From: an uncultured Eubacteriales bacterium
GTDB lineage: Bacteria > Bacillota > Clostridia > UBA1381
NCBI GenBank assembly: GCA_900556575.1
Contig: USPO01000034.1
Coordinates: forward strand, 1-10,395
Reading direction: 5' to 3'
DNA length: 10,395 nt
The first letter of the stretch is position 1. Each line of letters begins with the position of its first letter. Position numbers and translations under genes: made by a program. The notes under the pieces are model-generated. The model searched no databases. It worked only from the letters and a program-made list of their open reading frames with translations, and was not told the DNA's origin. Below, piece by piece: positions 6,258 to 10,395 of the stretch.

Positions 6258-6413
6258 TCCTCACCTTTAGGTTCTGCCATTCATAATTTGCCTGTAAATA
6301 TAAAAACAAGGCTTTTCACACCCTTTTGGGCATTAGTCCTCACCTTTAAATGCAATTACTCCTCACCCTTTTAGGCATTAGTCCTCACCTTTGGGTAATT
6401 GCTCCTCACCTTT
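6258..6413 (+). repeat. Iteron array (TCCTCACCTTT), replication origin
   Basis: Copies of TCCTCACCTTT start at 6258, 6337, 6360 (variant with an extra C and T), 6382 and 6403, and a degenerate copy starts near 6315. From 6315 on, the spacing is 22, 23, 22 and 21 bases, about two helical turns, so initiator molecules would sit on one face. A larger 45-bp periodicity is also visible: 6321-6347 and 6366-6392 share 26 of 27 bases. Iterons of this kind directly before a Rep_3-family gene form the initiator-binding and copy-control part of an origin. Confidence 0.85.
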
Positions 6414-6416
6414 ATG

Positions 6417-6552
6417 TCTGCAAATCCGCTCTACAAAAGGGTTTGCAGAATCCGTAAACAAGCTTATAACAGGTATATAAACAAGATTGTTATAAACAAG
6501 CTTACTAACAACTGATAGCTTGACTGTTGGTTTTCAGAAAAGAAGTGAAAAA
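6417..6552 (+). other. AT-rich segment between iterons and rep: hairpin, TAAACAAG repeats, promoter
   Basis: An 11-bp stem with one G-T pair (6417-6427 with 6439-6449) follows the last iteron. Then come three TAAACAAG copies (6455, 6478, 6493) in very AT-rich sequence, a plausible melting region of the origin. TTGCAG (6443-6448), a 16-base gap and TATAAC (6465-6470) could be the rep promoter. No clear DnaA box was seen. Confidence 0.45.
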
Positions 6553-7581
6553 ATGGCTGAAAAAAAAGAACACGTTATCGAGATGTCTCATAGGCTCAAT
6601 CTTATGCGTTCGGAAAAGTTTTGCACTAATGAGCTTAAAGTTCTTGATAAATATATGTCTCGAATCAATCCGAGGGATAAATCTACCCGGAAGGTTGTTT
6701 TTACTCTTAAGGAATTCCAGAAGAATCTCGGAATAAACGATTTGAGGTATAAAACGCTGAGAACGAATGTTGAAGCTTTGCTTGGAAGATGTGTTTTTTT
6801 GCCGAATTCAGAAACCGGCGAGTTTATTGCTTTTCAGCTTTTTAAAGAGGTTGAGTTGAAAAAAGATAGTACAAAAGGATGGATTGTTACCCTTGACTGT
6901 CACGATAGAGCTGTAGATTTGTTCTTTGACCTTGCCAAAGACGGATATTTCAGCAGGAAGCTGAAATACAGTATGCGGCTTAACTCAGCAAATCAGATCA
7001 AGTTCTATATGCTGATGAAGGAATACGAGGGTGTAGGTAAAAAGAAAATAAGACTGGCAGAGCTTATCGACTGGCTAAAGGTAAATCCAAATATGCCTTG
7101 GAAATATTTCAAGCGTGATGTTGTCGATATATGTCAAAAAGCACTAACGGAGCTTACGGATGTAACTTTTACATATGAGTGCAAGCGTAATGGTCACGCA
7201 TATGAGTATATTACGTTTTTTATAAAGCCTAATCATCATGAACAGATGATGTTAGATGATTATGAAGATGATGAAAACATTCAGGCTGAAGTACTGGAAA
7301 CAGAAGAAACGGTTTCAGAAGCTTATAAATACAGCAATGAAAATCTTGAGTTTCTTGCTGAGGCGTGTGATAATTCTTTTTCCGAAGATGAGATGCAGAT
7401 TATTTTCAGCATCATTGTAAAAAAAATTCCAAGTCATAAAGAGTGGTTGGAAAGATATGATTATTTGCTTTTAAAATACAAAGAGCTGAAATACAGAATT
7501 TCAAGAACAGATCTTCCGCCAATCAAATCCAAATTCAATTATTTTAGATTTATGCTTGAGAGCGATGTTAAGGAGGAATAG
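6553..7581 (+). CDS. Rep_3-family replication initiator
   Basis: This 342-residue protein resembles plasmid initiators of the Rep_3 (RepB/RepA winged-helix) family, which bind iterons and open the origin. Signature parts: EMSHRLNLMRSEKFCTNELKVLDKYMSRINP at the N-terminus, TLKEFQKNLGI, a first winged-helix domain to about residue 130, then YSMRLNSANQIKFYMLMKEYE and KKKIRLAELIDWLKVNP...YFKRDVVDICQKALTELTD of the second winged helix. An acidic linker (about 230-260) leads to a C-terminal helical region (about 265-342) that I do not recognise. ATG 6553 is chosen over the upstream TTG 6520 because AGAAGTG lies before it and homology starts there. The iteron array lies 140-300 bases upstream. The presence of rep plus origin means the element can probably replicate as a plasmid after excision. 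Confidence 0.9.
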   Translation: MAEKKEHVIEMSHRLNLMRSEKFCTNELKVLDKYMSRINPRDKSTRKVVFTLKEFQKNLGINDLRYKTLRTNVEALLGRCVFLPNSETGEFIAFQLFKEVELKKDSTKGWIVTLDCHDRAVDLFFDLAKDGYFSRKLKYSMRLNSANQIKFYMLMKEYEGVGKKKIRLAELIDWLKVNPNMPWKYFKRDVVDICQKALTELTDVTFTYECKRNGHAYEYITFFIKPNHHEQMMLDDYEDDENIQAEVLETEETVSEAYKYSNENLEFLAEACDNSFSEDEMQIIFSIIVKKIPSHKEWLERYDYLLLKYKELKYRISRTDLPPIKSKFNYFRFMLESDVKEE

Positions 7582-7585
7582 AAAA

Positions 7586-7660
7586 ATGACAAATCCTGCA
7601 CTCCTCAATACAAAGAAATTATATGCGATTTTCGAGCACGCAATAAGAGCTTATAAATAG
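7586..7660 (+). CDS. 24-residue peptide gene after rep
   Basis: ATG 7586 follows the rep stop by 4 bases and has AGGAGG (7571-7576) at ideal distance. It encodes MTNPALLNTKKLYAIFEHAI plus 4 residues. The stretch 7570-7598 matches the initiation region of the exonuclease gene (7888-7916) at 24 of 29 bases, including the MTNP codons, so it may be a leftover of a duplicated gene start. The frame is short but the translation signal is strong. No function recognised. Confidence 0.4.
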   Translation: MTNPALLNTKKLYAIFEHAIRAYK

Positions 7661-7680
7661 CAAGTAACGGAGGCTAAAAT

Positions 7681-7890
7681 ATGATTGACATTGTTTTTAT
7701 GATTGAATCGTTTAAGTCAATGCCGCTGTGGTTACAGATTATTATATGTATTTTATCTCTTGTGTTTATTATAGGAACTGCCTCTATAATATTTGAAGCA
7801 GAAGAAGAAGGAGAAAATTACAGAAAGCTTCTGGTGATTAACATTATGAACTTACTCTTACTTATTAACATAGTGATATTTTATAATTAG
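7681..7890 (+). CDS. Small membrane protein, two transmembrane segments
   Basis: The 69-residue product has a hydrophobic segment at about residues 17-37 (PLWLQIIICILSLVFIIGTA), a short charged cytoplasmic or external loop (EAEEEGENYRK) and a second hydrophobic segment at about 49-67 (LLVINIMNLLLLINIVIFY). GGAGG lies 7 bases before ATG 7681. It sits in the same-strand run after rep, 20 bases from the small peptide gene and 13 bases before the exonuclease. I do not recognise the family; a small inner-membrane protein of the mobile element, with entry exclusion or toxin-like function possible but unsupported. Confidence 0.65.
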   Translation: MIDIVFMIESFKSMPLWLQIIICILSLVFIIGTASIIFEAEEEGENYRKLLVINIMNLLLLINIVIFYN

Positions 7891-7903
7891 GAGGATTGAA
7901 TAA

Positions 7904-8447
7904 ATGACAAATCCTGATGAAAAAAGCTGTGACGTTATTTTTCTTGACACTGAAACAACAGGACTTGATCCTGAAGCAGATGAGATTCTACAGATATCGG
8001 TTATGAACAATAGCGGCGAAATACTGCTTAATAGTTATATTCGTCCTGAGCATAAAACGGAATGGACGGCAGCTGAAGCTATAAATCATATTTCCCCACA
8101 AATGGTAAAAAATGCTCCATTGATGTCTGATATAGCACCGCTGATATCAAAAATAATGTCCGGAGCTAAAGTAGCTGTTGCATACAACATTGACTTGGCA
8201 TTTTATTTCCAAGGCACTTGAAGAAAATGGCTTTGATTTTGAAAATGATACGCCTGAGCTTAGATGCTGCATGAAAAAATTTTCAGAATTATACGGCGAA
8301 TGGGATAGCGAAAGGTTGAGATATCGGTGGCAAAAGTTATCAACAGCGGCTTCCTATTATAATATTCCGTGGAGAGGTCAGGCTCATGGTTCACTTGCCG
8401 ATACTTTCATGTGCAGAGATGTTTGGAACAAAATGAATGATGACTGA
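7904..8447 (+). pseudogene. DEDDh 3'-5' exonuclease (DnaQ-like), frameshifted
   Basis: The first frame (7904-8221) has Exo I FLDTETTGLDPEADEILQISV with catalytic Asp15 and Glu17, AINHISPQMV, and AYNI of Exo II. The second frame (to 8447) resumes at FISKALEENG and contains the Exo III motif AHGSLADTFMCRDVW (H...D). DnaQ-like proteins are the proofreading or stand-alone 3'-5' exonucleases; single-domain versions occur on elements. At the join the Exo II motif is short: intact relatives have roughly YNxxFDxxFI, whereas here it reads YNIDLAF before the shift. A 5-base loss near 8191-8198 would explain both the missing residues and the frame change; a single extra T in 8201-8204 would explain the frame only. 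ATG 7904 has AGGAGG 8 bases upstream. Probably inactive unless the lesion is a sequence error. Confidence 0.82.
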
Positions 8448-8511
8448 AATATCCATAATACTCATAGGACTGCTGCTTTGCGATTTTCTTACAAATGATA
8501 GGCTTAATTAA
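8440..8511 (+). CDS. 23-residue hydrophobic peptide gene
   Basis: ATG 8440 overlaps the last codons of the exonuclease, an arrangement typical of translational coupling. It encodes MTEISIILIGLLLCDFLTND plus 3 residues, a single short transmembrane-like helix. The ribosome-binding site is weak. It fills most of the gap between the exonuclease and the zinc-ribbon gene. Could be chance, but another short hydrophobic protein is encoded at 9038, so this region seems rich in such peptides. Confidence 0.3.
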   Translation: MTEISIILIGLLLCDFLTNDRLN

Positions 8512-8529
8512 AAGGAGAAGCAAGCTACG

Positions 8530-8817
8530 ATGAAAAAGGCAATAAATTTCTCAGATCTGACGCAATGCCCGTTTTGCGGATGTAATGGTTTTTATGTTCG
8601 ACAGCACGCAGAGGGAACCGTAATATATCATCATTCCTTTGATGGTTCTGAATCTGATAATAATGATATGTATAATGATCTCAATATTACAGGCGGCAAA
8701 AGAGCTTATTGTTCTCAGTGCAATAAATTTCTTGGAAATTGTGAAACCAATAAAATCAGTTTGCCGGCTTTGAAAGCTTTTTTAAAAAACGAGGAGGAAG
8801 AAGAAATTGGCAAGTAA
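8530..8817 (+). CDS. Small zinc-ribbon protein
   Basis: The 95-residue protein carries an N-terminal CPFCGC (Cys13, 16, 18) and a second CSQC...C cluster (Cys61, 64, 71), most likely forming one zinc-ribbon with a long insert containing the HH-rich and Asp/Asn-rich stretch (about 34-52). The C-terminus is a poly-Glu helix. AAGGAG at 8512-8517 is 12 bases before ATG 8530, slightly far. Proteins of this kind are typical of phage and ICE accessory operons, where they are usually annotated as restriction-alleviation or hypothetical zinc-finger proteins; I cannot assign a role. It overlaps the excisionase-like gene by 11 bases. Confidence 0.65.
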   Translation: MKKAINFSDLTQCPFCGCNGFYVRQHAEGTVIYHHSFDGSESDNNDMYNDLNITGGKRAYCSQCNKFLGNCETNKISLPALKAFLKNEEEEEIGK

Positions 8818-9031
8818 ATGTACTTTAGAGGATTTAAAGGAAAGCGAGCTTGAACTGCTTGTGCCGCAAATGGTTGCAGATGTACTTGGAACATCTGCAA
8901 AGGCCCTTATACAAACAGCAAGAAATGCTCCTGATAGTTTAGGTTTTCCAGTCATTAAAATAGGAAAACGTGTAAGGATCCCGAGGCGTGCATTTATTGA
9001 TTTTATGTTGGGAAGTTCAAAGAAGGAGTAA
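8807..9031 (+). CDS. Excisionase-like helix-turn-helix protein
   Basis: The 74-residue product starts at TTG 8807, supported by GAGGAGGAAG 7 or so bases upstream inside the previous gene; no in-frame ATG would retain the domain. The pattern VADVLGTSAKALIQTARNAPDSLGFPVIKIGKRVRIPRRAFIDFML is a winged MerR-like/HTH_17 excisionase fold: helix-turn-helix, then a wing ending in the basic IGKRVRIPRR. Such proteins help tyrosine integrases excise their elements or regulate element genes. Its position far from int (about 5.7 kb) but within the same element, and the arm sites by the att core, are consistent with an Xis role. A transcriptional regulator role is equally possible. Confidence 0.72.
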   Translation: MASKCTLEDLKESELELLVPQMVADVLGTSAKALIQTARNAPDSLGFPVIKIGKRVRIPRRAFIDFMLGSSKKE

Positions 9032-9037
9032 CGAAAT

Positions 9038-9211
9038 ATGGAAAAAGTAATTTTAATAATTATTTTGCAGTGCAGCTTGGCAGGTCTTAAATACTACTTT
9101 CAGCTGTTTTATAAAGCATACAAAAAAATTGAAGAAGAAAACAAGTACAGCGAACCTGACGAAACAACATCATCTGTAAAAACGCATCATTTTAATAAAA
9201 AGCAAAAATAA
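9038..9211 (+). CDS. 57-residue membrane-anchored peptide
   Basis: ATG 9038 lies 6 bases after the excisionase-like stop and is preceded by AGAAGGAG at good distance, so translation is well supported. The product begins MEKVILIIILQCSLAGLKYY (one short transmembrane helix) and continues as a polar, charged tail rich in Lys, Glu and Ser. It is the last gene of the run before the palindrome-rich gap and mob region. Not recognised; small membrane proteins at this position may relate to mating-pair or mobilization functions. Confidence 0.55.
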   Translation: MEKVILIIILQCSLAGLKYYFQLFYKAYKKIEEENKYSEPDETTSSVKTHHFNKKQK

Positions 9212-9420
9212 TATTTTTTCTGCCAGACTGCTGTTGAAAAAGGTAGATACTTTTCTCCGTAAACGGTTGTTTGCAAGGCTTTTGGTGGACGGAAGCGGGT
9301 GGTGGCTTAATAAATAGCAAGCATAGAAAAGGTATATACCTTTTCCCATTATCTGTAATTTCAGATAATTATAGGGGTAAACACCCCTAATACCCCAAAT
9401 TGTAAAAAGAGGTAAATACT
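9212..9420. other. Non-coding palindrome-rich gap before mobC: candidate oriT
   Basis: No credible gene was found. Bases 9326-9345 are a perfect 20-bp palindrome (GAAAAGGTAT plus its reverse complement). An imperfect copy sharing GGTAnATAC lies at 9236-9255, 90 bases upstream. Next come ATTATCTG/CAGATAAT (9348-9355 with 9362-9369) and TAGGGGT/ACCCCTA (9372-9378 with 9383-9389), followed by a third CCCC motif (9392-9395). Stacked inverted repeats immediately before a mobC gene are the usual layout of oriT or of Mob-protein operators. No nick site was recognised. Confidence 0.45.
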
Positions 9421-9675
9421 ATGCCGTATGGAAAAGATAGGATAATGAAACTTATTGGTTATTCGCCTAAAGAATGGGCTATTATTTCTGACCGATCCAA
9501 GAAGCTGGGAATGAGAACAGGAACCTATATTCGCACCATTTCTGTTCAAGGGAGCATTAAGGTTTTCAATCTTAAAGAGCTGACAGATGTCTATAAGGCG
9601 ATGAACAGGATCGGCGTGAATATCAATCAGATATCGGATGTCCCTCAAAAACAGCCGTGTCCGAACCGTTCGTAA
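9421..9675 (+). pseudogene. mobC: MobC-like mobilization protein, 3'-truncated
   Basis: The first 70 or so residues resemble MobC/RHH-type relaxosome accessory proteins of Firmicute mobilizable elements: KDRIMKLIGYSPKEWAIISDRSKKLGMRTGTYIRTISVQG, then LKELTDVYKAMNRIGVNINQIS. The N-terminal beta strand and helices should form a ribbon-helix-helix that binds oriT and helps the relaxase. After NQIS, around 9633, homology stops and the frame runs 14 codons into what is, on the other strand, the stalk-protein gene. The normal C-terminus and the relaxase gene that usually follows are absent. AGAGG lies 8 bases before ATG 9421. The element therefore has no complete mobilization module here. Confidence 0.75.
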
Positions 9676-10192
9676 GAGTTGCTTTCTGAATATAATCATC
9701 ATTTATTGTAACGGTTTCGCTGGTTTCATCAAAGCTGACCTTGTAGCCCAGTGCCTCAGCAGTTTTATAGACGGGTATCATTAAAGTGTTACCCTCTATA
9801 AACGGTGCTTCGGAGCTGTCAAATTCAAGTTCTTTTTGGTTTACAAAGACTTTCCAAGCATAAATGAGCCTGCCGTTATTGTCAAATTCATATTCTTTTC
9901 CCGAGATTATGACCTTTCCGACAGCCATTGAACCGTCTTTTTGCAGAAAATAGGTGCGTTTTCCGTTTGCATGAAGCCAGCAGTATTTTTTCATAATGCC
10001 GTCCTTGTAATAATATTTTTTGCCCGACTTTCTGAGCCAGCCTGTGTAAGCTTTGGATTCACCGCTGTCACTCAGAATATATTTTATTCCATTCTCTGTT
10101 TTCAGTGTTGCTGCCTGTGCAGAAATAGGACAAGCTGCAAGCATCATGGAAGCAGATATGACAGCAAATGCTTTTTTTAGAAATATTGACAT
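9623..10192 (-). pseudogene. Secreted cell-wall-binding/stalk-domain protein, 3'-truncated
   Basis: The 189-residue product starts with a signal peptide (FLKKAFAVISASMMLAACPISAQA). Cleavage after AQA is likely, but LAAC also fits a lipobox, so lipoprotein anchoring is possible. Residues about 45-110 are choline/cell-wall-binding type repeats (GWLRKSGKKYYYKDG, a WLHANGKRTYFLQKDGS unit and a EYEFDNNGRLI unit). Residues about 112-180 match the copper amine oxidase N-terminal-like stalk domain (PFIEGNTLMIPVYKTAEALGYKVSFDETSETVTIN...TAVFEG). The domain breaks off at TAVFEG and stops within 6 codons, exactly where mobC is lost from the other direction, so the 3' end was removed by rearrangement. 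AAAGAAAG upstream is a modest ribosome-binding site. Extracellular, surface-attached; substrate unknown. Confidence 0.78.
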
Positions 10193-10244
10193 TAATAAGC
10201 TTTCTTTATTTTTTGAACAATACAGTTCAAATAGTCATAATCTT

Positions 10245-10395
10245 TCATTCTTGCCTGTTTATATTAGCTTTTTGGGAAATCACAAAAGTCAGAATAACAA
10301 GCACAAGTGGGAAAATACAGCCTGCAAGCACGCCCTTGCGAATATCATCTCCCGCATTTTGTGAAATGTTTCCAACTATACCGGGACCTACTGCA
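10245..10395 (-). CDS. C-terminus of a membrane protein (5' end outside window)
   Basis: The open frame enters from the right edge and gives 49 residues: a Gly-rich start (AVGPGIVGNISQNAGDDIRK), one strong transmembrane helix (GVLAGCIFPLVLVILTFVIS) and a short basic tail ending INRQE. It looks like the last segment of a multi-spanning transporter or permease, but too little is visible to name the family. It is codirectional with the stalk gene, which starts 52 bases downstream, so they may form one transcription unit. The region between them is AT-rich and shows no clear promoter or terminator. Confidence 0.5.
   Translation of the reverse strand, partial: AVGPGIVGNISQNAGDDIRKGVLAGCIFPLVLVILTFVISQKANINRQE

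Noticed and set aside
6258..6413. Regularly spaced short repeats as a CRISPR array
   Set aside because: The repeat is 11 bases at 21-23-base spacing with similar spacers and sits before a Rep_3 gene, so it is an iteron array; no cas genes are present.
10053..10364. A 103-codon plus-strand gene at the right end
   Set aside because: It is antisense to the signal peptide of the stalk protein and to the end of a membrane protein, and has no initiation signal.

Overview
The window looks like accessory DNA from a low-GC gut Firmicute, probably Ruminococcus or a close relative in the Oscillospiraceae. The evidence is family resemblance: a Tn1549-type ICE helicase tail, a BRO/ORF6N regulatory module, a Rep_3 initiator, a MobC-like protein and a secreted protein combining cell-wall-binding repeats with a stalk domain. 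Species cannot be fixed from the sequence alone.

Layout. (1) 1-1766: the C-terminal part of a large serine recombinase (3-578) abuts a 5'-deleted remnant of a giant ICE helicase/methylase gene (603-1715), which ends at a strong terminator. This looks like the end of one integrated element lying inside a gene of another. (2) 1790-2030: a 23-bp tRNA 3'-end fragment (1865-1887, minus orientation) lies beside a 16-bp terminator hairpin and is bracketed by two near-identical 22-bp repeats (1798-1819 and 2003-2024). I read it as the attachment core and arm sites of the tyrosine integrase next door. (3) 2031-5005, minus strand: a frameshifted tyrosine integrase, an ORF6N plus PLD-like protein, a zinc-ribbon plus PD-(D/E)XK-like nuclease and an XRE repressor, all reading away from a divergent control region at 5006-5175. 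(4) 5176-6251, plus strand: a BRO-N antirepressor-like protein and two small overlapping helix-turn-helix proteins. (5) 6258-7581: an iteron array, an AT-rich segment and a Rep_3-type initiator. (6) 7586-9211: a compact run of small genes, including a broken DEDDh exonuclease, a zinc-ribbon protein, an excisionase-like HTH protein and tiny membrane peptides. (7) 9212-9675: palindromes that may form an oriT or operators, then a MobC-like gene cut off after its conserved part. (8) 9623-10395, minus strand: apparently chromosomal genes, namely a 3'-truncated secreted stalk-domain protein and the end of a membrane protein. The converging mobC and stalk genes are both broken at the same place, about 9630-9650, so that is a rearrangement junction.

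Taken together, 1888 to about 9640 reads as an integrative mobilizable element. It has a lysogeny-like switch (XRE versus BRO/HTH), its own replication origin, a putative excisionase and the start of a mobilization module. It has decayed: integrase and exonuclease each carry a reading-frame lesion, the relaxase is absent and the right end is lost. The least familiar part is the nuclease and ORF6N-PLD pair between repressor and integrase, a place where elements often carry accessory or defence genes.
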